Of a DNA stretch of 39,119 bases, positions 25,558 through 34,098 are shown piece by piece (position 1 is the stretch's first letter; every line of letters starts with the position of its first letter). A model generated the notes under the pieces. It was not told where the DNA came from and searched no databases. It was given only the letters and a program-made list of their open reading frames with translations. Position numbers and translations under genes: made by a program. Source of the stretch: Dysgonamonadaceae bacterium (GTDB taxonomy: Bacteria; Bacteroidota; Bacteroidia; Bacteroidales; Azobacteroidaceae). Location of the stretch: contig JAITTA010000284.1 in NCBI GenBank assembly GCA_031287395.1, forward strand, positions 1 to 39,119. The letters are read 5' to 3'.

Positions 25558-26526
25558 TCACGCCTTTGTAGACACCAGTTTCCTGAGTTTTGTCTCAAGA
25601 TCATAAAGCATTTCGCTTAAATATTCAGGAGCCTCCGGTTTTAAACGAGGCAAAGAATAAAAATCCTTGAATAACTCCGGGTTTTGGTTTAACGAACGAA
25701 TCAAATCGATATTCCCGGTATTATCTCCACCTTTATTCCAAAAGATGACTGCATCCCTGTTCAAAAATTCAGGTTCCGGATTATTATCCGAACCCCAATA
25801 AACAGGAATGGCCCCTGAAGATACCGCTTCCATCAGTTTTTCCGTAACATATCCGGGAGCATTCGAGTTCTCCGGACAAATATTAAATTGAAATCGTTCT
25901 AAATAACGAAGTTTATCGTTGTTGAAAATTTCCTTTAACTCATTCGTATTATTCAAAAAACGTCCTCCGCAACTAATTTCACCGATTTTTTCCAGGGAAT
26001 CGTAAATTTCCCTCCTGAGACCATTGGGGTCGTGCCCCGATACCAAAGAACAGAATTTTTTGGCACGAATATTATCCACACGATGGTTGGATAATTTTTC
26101 ACACAATTTTTTGATTGCAGAAGGACTTGTATCTTCCGGATCTACAAAAGGAAGTACCCACAACGGGAACCTCAAGTACGAATCATTTTCGATGCAATCA
26201 AACCCAAGGGATAAATCGAAATAGTTATTTTGCAGATAATCGGAATAATTCCGATACGAAAATCCAAATTCATCCCTATGGAGATTCTCGCCTGTAAAAA
26301 ATACCTTTACATGCGATTTATTTATCAATATGGGAAATTTTTCACCAAATACAGAAAAAAATGTGATCGTTTTACTTCGATCACACGGAATTTTTCTCGA
26401 ATGAATAAATTTTCTAAACCAGTCATTTTCGCTAAACCAATTATAGAATCGGACAGATTCATTCAATTGCATCCGTTGATCTTTAATATATTGATAAAAC
26501 GTTGTAATTATACATTTTACGGACAT
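25558..26526 (-). CDS. GT10 family alpha-1,3/1,4-fucosyltransferase
   Basis: A 322-residue cytoplasmic or membrane-associated transferase using GDP-fucose. The donor-binding C-terminal half carries the GT10 signature FQFNICPENSNAPGYVTEKL followed by MEAVSSGAIPVYWGSDN, around residues 215-255. The N-terminal half has VKVFFTGENLHRDEFGFSYR and FPLWVLPF, also typical of bacterial GT10 enzymes related to Helicobacter FucT. No membrane helix or heptad-repeat tail is seen. It is the last gene of the glycan cluster, 74 bp after GT2. The acceptor is unknown; Lewis-type GlcNAc or Glc acceptors are common for the family. Together with the GT6 gene it suggests a host-like fucosylated glycan. Confidence 0.88.
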   Translation of the reverse strand: MSVKCIITTFYQYIKDQRMQLNESVRFYNWFSENDWFRKFIHSRKIPCDRSKTITFFSVFGEKFPILINKSHVKVFFTGENLHRDEFGFSYRNYSDYLQNNYFDLSLGFDCIENDSYLRFPLWVLPFVDPEDTSPSAIKKLCEKLSNHRVDNIRAKKFCSLVSGHDPNGLRREIYDSLEKIGEISCGGRFLNNTNELKEIFNNDKLRYLERFQFNICPENSNAPGYVTEKLMEAVSSGAIPVYWGSDNNPEPEFLNRDAVIFWNKGGDNTGNIDLIRSLNQNPELFKDFYSLPRLKPEAPEYLSEMLYDLETKLRKLVSTKA

Positions 26527-26600
26527 TTTTATTCCTCTCTATAAATAAATTCCAATGATTTTCCAACTCGCCCAAGAATGTAATCACTTCCGGCCAAGGT

Positions 26601-27335
26601 TCAACTAAAAGATAATTTTCGTTTGTATTTACTTGTCAATGAATAGAAACGCCATAAAAATAAAGTCAACGGCTGCTTGTATTTTTGTCGTAAATACGAT
26701 AATTCTTTTTTATGAACGACTTTTCGATTGATCGTATAGGAAACAGCACCGTCCCAAATTCTGGAAACATAATATAATCCATTCAAAATAAAAGGTTTGC
26801 CATAAACGGTGTATAACCTGTAATAAAATTCGCAATCCATCAACCAGGATAAGTTTTCATCAAAAAACAGGTCGTCTGTTTTTTTGAACCAGATACCGGT
26901 AGGAGCTCCAATTGTATTGATACCCAATAACATGCGATTATTCCATTTAGGGACATAAGTTGTCTCGTTATTTGAATTTTTATAACCCAAGGCGCCCCAA
27001 GCGCTTCCCGAATCAATAATATTTTCTATCATGCAGTTGTTTACAATCCAATCATCCTGAAATATCGGTTTGATGATTTCGTATCTTGCCTGCCTGACCG
27101 CATTATTTAGGTTGTCCGAACTTCCTTTTTTCCCGGATAGATTTTTGACATATCTCACATCCATAACATAGGCGGCGTCTTTTATAAACTCTTCTATGAG
27201 ATTATCTTCACTATCGTCTGAAATCACGACCTCAAAATCCCGGCAGGTTTGAGTCTGCAGGCTATCGAGCGCCTGCTTTAGAAACTCAATCCCGCGATTT
27301 TGCATATTATACACAGGAATACAAATCGATATCAT
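26601..27335 (-). CDS. GT2 family glycosyltransferase
   Basis: A 244-residue GT-A fold glycosyltransferase. The N-terminus MISICIPVYNMQNRGIEFLK is the nucleotide-binding strand of GT2, VVISDDSEDNL holds the first acidic pair, and PIFQDDWIVN supplies the DxD-like metal-binding motif near residue 95. A single domain without membrane helices, expected to add one sugar to a lipid-linked intermediate on the cytoplasmic face. The start overlaps the stop of the FkbM methyltransferase gene by ATGA. Donor and acceptor cannot be read from the sequence. Confidence 0.85.
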   Translation of the reverse strand: MISICIPVYNMQNRGIEFLKQALDSLQTQTCRDFEVVISDDSEDNLIEEFIKDAAYVMDVRYVKNLSGKKGSSDNLNNAVRQARYEIIKPIFQDDWIVNNCMIENIIDSGSAWGALGYKNSNNETTYVPKWNNRMLLGINTIGAPTGIWFKKTDDLFFDENLSWLMDCEFYYRLYTVYGKPFILNGLYYVSRIWDGAVSYTINRKVVHKKELSYLRQKYKQPLTLFLWRFYSLTSKYKRKLSFS

Positions 27336-28225
27336 ATTTTTCTTCTAATGATCCCCTTTCGAAACTCCTTCTCAAAATACACATACCCTTCCGTCTGTTC
27401 ATATTCAAAATGATACGATCGAAGGATGTCAGCTATTTCAACCGCATCATTTTTTCGATGATATGTACAAATAGAAAAATCCAAATCATGCACTTCCTGC
27501 AAAGTGTTATGAGCGCCTTTCAAAGCAGCCTGTTCATACCCTTCGATATCCATTTTAAGGAAAAGATGCGTTTTATCCTTACCTTCCAAAAAATGATCGA
27601 GAGTGATATTATTATCATCGTCAACCTCGCCTACGTATTTACGCACAATCGTAACCTTCTCTTTCCAGGGAGCAAATGTCGCATTCAAGGCTTCAATCCA
27701 GTTCTCATCACATTCAAAAATATAGGCCTGGTGGATCAACTCTATGGCATCCAATGAAAAAATAGCTTCGGCGGCTCCAATATCCAACACTGTTTTTCCT
27801 TTCAATCGATTCATGTCTTTTACATATAGATGCGGTGAACGGGCATCCTGTTCGGTTCGTAGATTCCGATAAGCAAAGGTAATCAATCTTTTCTGATACG
27901 ATTTCGGAAAATAGAGTTTTTTACCCGAATGTATAATATAAGGCAATTGATATTGCTCATCGAACAAGCAATCGACAGGCAGCCGGTAATATTCCAGTGA
28001 AAACGGATAAGGATAGTGGGTGATGCCATAACGCCCCATAAAAGCAAACCGGCGATTTTCATCCGTATCGGGTAAGAAACATTGAAACCAATAGATGACG
28101 ATCACCTTCAGTCTTTCCCTAAGACAAAAATAACGAAAAAAATCCAACACTGCCCCGAGAAACGCATTATAAATACTATCCCTGGTTTTTTCCGGCACGT
28201 ATTTTCTATACCATTTAACTAACAT
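27332..28225 (-). CDS. FkbM family SAM-dependent methyltransferase
   Basis: A 297-residue protein whose C-terminal two thirds is an FkbM-type methyltransferase: SAM-binding KTVLDIGAAEAIFSLDAIEL at about residue 143, then AYIFECDENWIEALNATF and the family motif LFLKMDIEGYEQAALKGAHN. The first 130 residues form a basic, aromatic extension with no recognised domain. In glycan clusters FkbM enzymes usually O-methylate a sugar, which can cap or mask a chain; that role is inferred here from its neighbours. It follows the GT6 gene by 37 bp and is coupled to GT2. Confidence 0.82.
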   Translation of the reverse strand: MLVKWYRKYVPEKTRDSIYNAFLGAVLDFFRYFCLRERLKVIVIYWFQCFLPDTDENRRFAFMGRYGITHYPYPFSLEYYRLPVDCLFDEQYQLPYIIHSGKKLYFPKSYQKRLITFAYRNLRTEQDARSPHLYVKDMNRLKGKTVLDIGAAEAIFSLDAIELIHQAYIFECDENWIEALNATFAPWKEKVTIVRKYVGEVDDDNNITLDHFLEGKDKTHLFLKMDIEGYEQAALKGAHNTLQEVHDLDFSICTYHRKNDAVEIADILRSYHFEYEQTEGYVYFEKEFRKGIIRRKI

Positions 28226-28262
28226 ATATCATCAATATTATCCACTTTCCAATATATCAAAA

Positions 28263-28883
28263 TTACTTCTGAGGGATTATCCTTACTTCCGGATCTAAAA
28301 TATATTTGTTCGGGTGAGATTCATTATGAAATGTAATAACAATCTCCTTAGAAAAAACTTCCTGAGTCCTTTCCACGGACTCTTTGACCAATCTTAAAAA
28401 CAAATCACTACTAGCGCCATTCCCGTCTCCGGCAATGTATATGATATTATCGTTATCAGAGATAAAAACCAGAGAATCCGTATTCATTCCGGGTAAATCG
28501 TCCTTTCTTTTTTTTCCGTAAAAAGAAGGAGGAGATATGACTACCAATTCGTCAGGTGATTCGGGAAGATATTTTATTCCGATATTTTTCACAAACTTCA
28601 GATTGGCATTAAAGAAATACACATAATCTATTCGCTTCAATTCATCTTCCGCTTTCGAAAAAATATCCGGACGAAGTAAATCATTGATACGATCAAATCT
28701 CCTTTTTATCAAATAAACACGAACCCGGGGATTTTCCTCATCATAAACAATTTCATCATCTGTGAAAACAAAATAATGTTTTTCAAATTCAGGAAGAAAA
28801 TACTTCTCACACGACAAATAAAAATCTTTCCAAAATAAAATATAACGTCCTCTGCAAATGTATATAATACCCACCTTCTTCAT
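28263..28883 (-). CDS. GT6 family (blood-group A/B-type) glycosyltransferase
   Basis: A 206-residue GT6 homologue, the family of human ABO transferases and the Bacteroides ovatus enzyme BoGT6a. Aligned blocks are IYICRGRYILFWKDFYLSCE, KYFLPEFEKHYFVFTDDE, DYVYFFNANLKF, IYIAGDGNGASSDLFLRL and TFHNESHPNKYIL, the last equivalent to WHDESHLNKY. As in other bacterial members the metal-binding DxD is replaced by NxN (NAN), predicting metal-independent transfer of Gal or GalNAc in alpha-1,3 linkage. The protein ends soon after the HNESH block at PEVRIIPQK, so it is somewhat shorter at the C-terminus than BoGT6a-type proteins. It lies 19 bp after the dehydrogenase gene. Donor choice cannot be told by eye. 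Confidence 0.82.
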   Translation of the reverse strand: MKKVGIIYICRGRYILFWKDFYLSCEKYFLPEFEKHYFVFTDDEIVYDEENPRVRVYLIKRRFDRINDLLRPDIFSKAEDELKRIDYVYFFNANLKFVKNIGIKYLPESPDELVVISPPSFYGKKRKDDLPGMNTDSLVFISDNDNIIYIAGDGNGASSDLFLRLVKESVERTQEVFSKEIVITFHNESHPNKYILDPEVRIIPQK

Positions 28884-28902
28884 ACTCCAAAGACACCCTC
28901 AC

Positions 28903-30192
28903 TTACAATCTGCCATCAACGTAAGCCCTGTTTATAAAGGCCTTGGTATCGAATATCACAGTGCCCGATTCTTTGTATTTTCTAAAATCGACGGAAGCAA
29001 AAATATCATGTGCTACGGCAAGGATAATCGCATTGTAGTGTTTTTCCGGATCAATATTTTCCAACAACCGGACCCCGTATTCACGCAACACTTCGCTTCC
29101 GGAAACCCAGGGATCATAAACATCCACATTCACCCCGAAAGAAAGAAATTCTTTATAAATATCAATAATTTTTGTGTTTCGCGAATCAGGACAATTCTCT
29201 TTGAAGGCAAATCCTAGAATCAATACATCACCTCCTTTTATTTTGACATCTTTTTCAAGCATTATTTTCATAACCTTTCTCGTAACAAAGGCTCCCATGG
29301 AGTCATTGACATTTCTGCCGGATAATATTACCTGAGGATTATATCCCAGAATCTGAGCCTTATACGACAAATAATACGGATCCACACTGATACAATGGCC
29401 CCCGACCAATCCCGGTTTGAATTTCAAAAAATTCCATTTCGTACCGGCAGCTTCCAGAACATCTGTTGTATCGATACCCATTCGATGAAAAATCATCGCC
29501 AGTTCATTCACAAATGAAATGTTCAGATCCCGTTGAGCATTTTCAATTGCCTTTGAAGCTTCCGCTACTTTAATGGAGGGAGCCTTGTGCGTTCCGGCCT
29601 CTATAATTGAAGCATACAAGGCATCAATCTTATCTGCTGTTTCGGGAGTAGATCCGGAAGTTACTTTTTTTATCTTAGTCAATGTATGCACTTTGTCACC
29701 CGGATTAATCCGTTCGGGAGAATAACCACAGAAAAAATCCACATTGTATTTCAAACCGGATTGTTCCAGTACCGGGACACAATCTTCCTCCGTACAACCG
29801 GGATAAACAGTAGATTCATAAATAACGATATCTCCTTTTTTCAACAATTGACTTACAGTCGCCGTTGCATTCATCAAAGGGCCAAGGTCCGGCGTTTTAG
29901 TTTTACTAATCGGAGTCGGAACCGTAATGATGTAAATATTACATTCCGACAACGGTTGAAACCCGGAAGTCAAAAAAAGCCCGGTTACGGAAATAGCACC
30001 CGGCAATTGCAAAACATTCATCAGATCCTTTGCCTCAACACTCCGGGTATCATCTTTCCCTTCTTTCAGGAATTCCATTCTTTCATCATCAATATCATAT
30101 CCTACAACCGGATATTTTTTAGCAAATTCCACTGCCAAAGGCAATCCTACATATCCCAAACCAATAATTCCAATCTTCAAATCATCCTCCAT
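28903..30192 (-). CDS. UDP-N-acetylhexosamine 6-dehydrogenase (TviB/WbpO-type)
   Basis: A 429-residue nucleotide-sugar dehydrogenase that oxidises C6 of a UDP-sugar to a carboxylate using two NAD+. The Rossmann motif KIGIIGLGYVGLPLAVEFAK is near the N-terminus. The catalytic Cys267 is in GGHCISVDPYYL, and the central SSTVYPG-like block reads YESTVYPGCTEEDC. The C-terminal domain starts at VLILGFAFKENCPDSRNTK. Overall it resembles the TviB/WbpO/WecC branch acting on UDP-GlcNAc, UDP-GalNAc or UDP-ManNAc rather than UDP-glucose dehydrogenase, so it should supply an acidic amino-sugar donor. Its start lies only 4 bp after the mutS stop, which ties glycan synthesis to the mutS transcript. Confidence 0.87.
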   Translation of the reverse strand: MEDDLKIGIIGLGYVGLPLAVEFAKKYPVVGYDIDDERMEFLKEGKDDTRSVEAKDLMNVLQLPGAISVTGLFLTSGFQPLSECNIYIITVPTPISKTKTPDLGPLMNATATVSQLLKKGDIVIYESTVYPGCTEEDCVPVLEQSGLKYNVDFFCGYSPERINPGDKVHTLTKIKKVTSGSTPETADKIDALYASIIEAGTHKAPSIKVAEASKAIENAQRDLNISFVNELAMIFHRMGIDTTDVLEAAGTKWNFLKFKPGLVGGHCISVDPYYLSYKAQILGYNPQVILSGRNVNDSMGAFVTRKVMKIMLEKDVKIKGGDVLILGFAFKENCPDSRNTKIIDIYKEFLSFGVNVDVYDPWVSGSEVLREYGVRLLENIDPEKHYNAIILAVAHDIFASVDFRKYKESGTVIFDTKAFINRAYVDGRL

Positions 30193-30196
30193 TTTG

Positions 30197-32809
30197 TTAT
30201 TTTCCTTTTACGATCCGTTTGATATCATTCAACTTATTTAACGCTTCTACCGGTGTTAAATTGTTAACATCCAGGTTATTTATTTCATCCCGTATCTGAG
30301 AAAGCACAGGATCGTCCAACTGAAAAAAGTTGAGCTGAAAACCTTCCCTCTCGGATGATATTTTTTTCATCGGCTTGGATATACCGGTTTTACGATTGTC
30401 GGTTTCCAATTGTGAAAGTATTTCGTTGGCCCGTTTGACAATACTCTGAGGCATTCCCGCCATTTTTGCCACATGAATCCCAAAACTGTGTTCACTCCCT
30501 CCTTTCTCTAATTTACGAAGAAAGACCACCTTATTATCCACTTCTTTAACCGAAACATTGTAATTCTTGATCCGTTTGAATGATTTTTCCATTTCATTCA
30601 ATTCATGGTAATGCGTAGCAAAAAGAGTCTTGGCCCTGGCCTTCGGGTGTTCATGTATATGTTCCACAATGGCCCAGGCAATCGAAATCCCATCGTAGGT
30701 GGAAGTTCCTCGCCCCAATTCATCGAATAAAATCAGACTCCGCGTCGATAAATTATTCAGGATATCCGCTGCTTCATTCATTTCGACCATAAACGTAGAT
30801 TCGCCGAGTGAAATATTATCGCTGGCGCCCACTCTCGTAAAGATCTTATCTACCAATCCTATTTTTGCCGAATCGGCAGGGACAAACGAGCCTGTCTGGG
30901 CCATCAGAGTGATCAATGCCGTTTGACGTAATAAAGCCGATTTTCCCGCCATATTAGGCCCTGTAATAATGATAATCTGTTGCTTTTCATTGTCCAGATA
31001 AACATCATTCGAAATATACGGTTCTCCGGCAGGTAATTGAGTTTCTATCACCGGATGACGACCGGCTTTGATATCGATGATCTCATTATCTATAACCTGG
31101 GGACATATATACCGGTTCCTTTCAGCCACTTTAAACAGGGAAAGCAGACAGTCCAAACGGGCAATCAGATTGGCATTCGATTGTATCGGAGCAATGTAAT
31201 TCATCAATTCCAAGACCAGATCATTAAAAAGTTTTGTTTCCAATGCCAGTATCTTATCTTCCGCCCCTAATATTTTTTCTTCATAGATTTTCAACTCTTC
31301 CGTTATATAACGCTCCGCACTGACCAAAGTCTGTTTCCGGATCCAATCGGAAGGAACCTTATCTTTATGAGTATTCCGAACCTCCATATAATAACCGAAA
31401 ACATTATTATAACTCACTTTCAATGAAGGAATTCCGGTTCGTTCACTTTCTTTTTGCTGGACTTGCAGTAAATAATCCTTCCCTGAAAAAGCAATTTCCC
31501 GTAGTTGGTCCAATTCTTCATTCACTCCTTTACGGATAATATGACCCTTATTGATCAATGCAGGAGGATCCGCTTCTACTTCTTTTCCTATTTTTTCACA
31601 GATAATGCGGCATAGATTGAGCTGGTCTCCAATCTGACGCAAACTGGAATCGTCGGAAGCAAGGCAAGCTTCTTTTACCGGCTCTATTGCATTGAGCGCC
31701 ACTTTCAACTGAACCACCTCACGAGGAGAAACCCGTCCGACCGAGACCCGGGAAATAATCCGCTCCAAATCTCCTATCAAGCTGAATTGTTGATCTAACA
31801 ACTCCTTAAACTCCGGATAACGAAAAAAATAGGCAATCACCGACTGGCGATCTTCTATCAGTTTGACTTCTTTTAGGGGAAATGCGATCCAACGTTTCAA
31901 CATACGCGCACCCATAGCTGTAATCGTGCGGTCCAAAATATCCAACAGGGATTTCCCTCCTTCATTCATAGGGTCCAGAAGTTCCAGACTACGGATGGTA
32001 AAACGATCCAGGCGTACATAGCGGTCTTCTTCTATACGGGAAAGAGAGGTTACATGACTGGTTTGGGTATGCTGGGTCAGATCCAGGTAATGAAGAATGG
32101 CCCCGGAAGCAATGATTCCGTTCGTCAAGTGATCTATACCGAAACCCTTCAGATTTTTCGTCTCAAATTGTTTGAGTAATCGCTCCCTTGCGGAATCCTC
32201 CGTAAAGGCCCAATCCTCAAGCTCGAAAGTCAGGAACTTTGTACCGAAAGATTCTTCAAACAACTTACGATTACTCCGTTCGAATAAAATTTCCTTAGGA
32301 GAAAAGCTGTTCAACAATTTATCAATATAATTGACACGACCTTCCGCCGTCATAAATTCCCCGGTGGAGATGTCCAGGAAAGAGACTCCGCAAACACTTT
32401 TATTGAAGTGAACCGCTGCCAGAAAATTATTTTCCTTGTGGTTCAGAATGTTATCATTGATTGAAACTCCAGGTGTAACCAATTCGGTAATACCCCGCTT
32501 TACCAACTTTTTTGCCAGTTTAGGGTCTTCCAACTGATCGCAAATCGCAACCCGTTTTCCTGCTCTTACCAATTTCGGCAGGTAAGTATCCAATGCATGA
32601 TGAGGAAATCCGGCTAATTCCACAAACTGAGCAGAACCGTTGGCCCTCCGCGTAAGAGCTATACCCAAGATTTCGGAAGCGGCAATCGCATCGGAAGAAA
32701 AGGTCTCATAAAAATCACCGACCCTGAACAATAAAATAGCATCGGGATGCTTCGATTTAATCTCGAAGTATTGCTTCATCAAAGGAGTTTCTGCTATGCC
32801 TTTAGCCAC
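30197..32809 (-). CDS. mutS: DNA mismatch repair protein MutS
   Basis: MutS recognises base mismatches and starts repair with MutL. I place the start at GTG 32807-32809, giving MAKGIAETPLMKQYFEIKSK and 870 residues, the normal size. The longer ATG frame beginning at 32926 would add 39 AT-encoded, hydrophobic residues that are not part of the family. Visible parts are mismatch-reading motif GDFYETF, the connector and clamp, Walker A ITGPNMAGKSALLRQTA (about residue 615), VGASDNISLGESTFMVEMNE, Walker B LILFDELGRGTSTYDG and FATHYHEL. Complete. It heads, or is part of, the transcript with the glycan genes. Confidence 0.96.
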   Translation of the reverse strand: MAKGIAETPLMKQYFEIKSKHPDAILLFRVGDFYETFSSDAIAASEILGIALTRRANGSAQFVELAGFPHHALDTYLPKLVRAGKRVAICDQLEDPKLAKKLVKRGITELVTPGVSINDNILNHKENNFLAAVHFNKSVCGVSFLDISTGEFMTAEGRVNYIDKLLNSFSPKEILFERSNRKLFEESFGTKFLTFELEDWAFTEDSARERLLKQFETKNLKGFGIDHLTNGIIASGAILHYLDLTQHTQTSHVTSLSRIEEDRYVRLDRFTIRSLELLDPMNEGGKSLLDILDRTITAMGARMLKRWIAFPLKEVKLIEDRQSVIAYFFRYPEFKELLDQQFSLIGDLERIISRVSVGRVSPREVVQLKVALNAIEPVKEACLASDDSSLRQIGDQLNLCRIICEKIGKEVEADPPALINKGHIIRKGVNEELDQLREIAFSGKDYLLQVQQKESERTGIPSLKVSYNNVFGYYMEVRNTHKDKVPSDWIRKQTLVSAERYITEELKIYEEKILGAEDKILALETKLFNDLVLELMNYIAPIQSNANLIARLDCLLSLFKVAERNRYICPQVIDNEIIDIKAGRHPVIETQLPAGEPYISNDVYLDNEKQQIIIITGPNMAGKSALLRQTALITLMAQTGSFVPADSAKIGLVDKIFTRVGASDNISLGESTFMVEMNEAADILNNLSTRSLILFDELGRGTSTYDGISIAWAIVEHIHEHPKARAKTLFATHYHELNEMEKSFKRIKNYNVSVKEVDNKVVFLRKLEKGGSEHSFGIHVAKMAGMPQSIVKRANEILSQLETDNRKTGISKPMKKISSEREGFQLNFFQLDDPVLSQIRDEINNLDVNNLTPVEALNKLNDIKRIVKGK

Positions 32810-32986
32810 TGAAATGATTTTAAAAATTAAAGCAAAGGTAATAAAATAATCGAAAAACCATAAAATCTGTTCTGAAAAAGTTATAAATTTGAAGTAGAAG
32901 TGGAAGTCATCCTGATTTTTTCTCAACCAGGGGTTACAACGAAGTAATGCAAATCCAATGGTAGTAAATCGTAACGATGATACATC

Positions 32987-33022
32987 AACCTCATTACCTC
33001 ATTGAAATAAGGTAATGAGGTT
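32987..33022. terminator. 13-bp perfect hairpin between the OMP gene and mutS
   Basis: The sequence aacctcattacct at 32987-32999 pairs perfectly with aggtaatgaggtt at 33010-33022 over a 10-base loop. It sits 60 bp beyond the stop of the outer-membrane barrel gene in the direction of transcription. It lacks a U-run, so factor-assisted termination or mRNA 3'-end protection is likely. Confidence 0.45.
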
Positions 33023-33082
33023 AAGGGAAAAGCACAATCTTTTGGCGATACTTACATACTATAAAACCTAAAGATTTATAAC

Positions 33083-33670
33083 TTAAAAATAAACCGCCGC
33101 AGTAATTGACCAGATCCTGCTTTTGGCAGAAAGATCTTTCAACGATGCCCCGGAGATTGTTTTATAATCATCCGTCAGACCAATGCCGTAATTGACCCCA
33201 ATCTGCAAGAATTTATACAATTCAACTCCAGCTCCAAAATTAACTCCTGCGGAAAAACTTTCGGATTTCCACTGGTCGGAAATATCCGATCCCGATAAAT
33301 TAAAACTGATGTAAGGCCCGGCAGCCACATACGGTTTGAAATTTTCCGAAAGGCCGATTTTCAGTTTCGCATTGACCGGTATATCCAGATATCCAACATT
33401 CTTATCAATCTTTATATCGCTTACATGATCTATTTTAATTCCTTTTTGAGAATAAAGGACTGCCGCATCAATACCGAAATTTTCAATGAACAACCATTCC
33501 ATCGTTGCACCAACCTGGAATCCGGTCAAATTACCCGTTGAAAAATGATCCCCTTTCAATGAAACGTCGTTGATATTTATCCCCCCTTTCACCCCAAGCC
33601 GTAACTGAGCCTGGGTCGTAAAAACAAACAGCATTGAAAATGCTGCCGCTAAAAACAAATTTTTCTTCAT
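33083..33670 (-). CDS. outer-membrane beta-barrel protein (porin family)
   Basis: A 195-residue protein with a signal peptide (MKKNLFLAAAFSMLFVFTTQ, cleavage after TQAQ) and a predicted eight-stranded barrel of the PF13568 type common in Bacteroidetes. Glycine-rich opening LRLGVKGGININDVSLKGDH, strands such as VGATMEWLFIENFGIDAAVL and KPYVAAGPYISFNLSG, and a final WSITAAVYF with the terminal aromatic needed for insertion. The function is unknown; related proteins are structural or minor porins. Complete, transcribed alone or with the DUF2007 gene 48 bp upstream. Confidence 0.85.
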   Translation of the reverse strand: MKKNLFLAAAFSMLFVFTTQAQLRLGVKGGININDVSLKGDHFSTGNLTGFQVGATMEWLFIENFGIDAAVLYSQKGIKIDHVSDIKIDKNVGYLDIPVNAKLKIGLSENFKPYVAAGPYISFNLSGSDISDQWKSESFSAGVNFGAGVELYKFLQIGVNYGIGLTDDYKTISGASLKDLSAKSRIWSITAAVYF

Positions 33671-33718
33671 AACCTAAAAAATTAAATAAACATTAAATCA
33701 ATAAAAAATAACCGAACA

Positions 33719-33952
33719 TTAAATTGTCCCGAAAGGATGAGTGATATTGGCTTCAAAACCCGCCTGCTTTATCAACTCTACGGCACGTTTTACATCCGGT
33801 ACCTTTACCGCAATAGAAGTTCCAATTCCGGGAACCAACATCGAACTGTTCTGATCTTTCAAAAAATATTCAATTCCCTCCGACTGAAACAAGCTTTCCA
33901 GGATATCAGTATCATTCGGGAAAGTAAAAGTCGCAATTTCAACCAATTCCAT
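33719..33952 (-). CDS. DUF2007 domain protein
   Basis: A 77-residue cytoplasmic protein of the DUF2007 type (putative signal-transducing family). ELVEIATFTFPNDTDILESL opens the domain, followed by EGIEYFLKDQ, VPGIGTSIAVKVPDVKRAVE and LIKQAGF. These small proteins bind an unknown ligand through a ferredoxin-like fold; no more can be said. Divergent from lon, with 146 bp between the two starts. Confidence 0.8.
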   Translation of the reverse strand: MELVEIATFTFPNDTDILESLFQSEGIEYFLKDQNSSMLVPGIGTSIAVKVPDVKRAVELIKQAGFEANITHPFGTI

Positions 33953-34033
33953 AATTTTCTTTTTTTTCAGTGATTTACGATCATAAAACGTAAAAAAGAG
34001 TACAATTGTTTCGGAAATTTATTGGCATAAGAT

Positions 34034-34071
34034 TTGACATGTTAAGAGAAAGTCCGATATAGGACTATATC
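34034..34071 (+). promoter_or_regulatory. upstream region of lon with overlapping inverted repeats
   Basis: Between DUF2007 and lon the sequence agtccgatataggactatat holds two overlapping inverted repeats: AGTCC/GGACT at 34051-34066 and GATAT/ATATC at 34056-34071. A TTGACA-like hexamer lies just upstream, at about 34034. This could be a regulator-binding site for stress control of lon. The evidence is only symmetry and position. Confidence 0.25.
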
Positions 34072-34098
34072 CGCCGCTAACTGACAAAATTGCTATAA

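Noticed and set aside
32810..32926. 39-codon N-terminal extension of MutS in the longest frame
   Set aside because: AT-rich hydrophobic translation not found in MutS; the GTG at 32807-32809 gives the family N-terminus.
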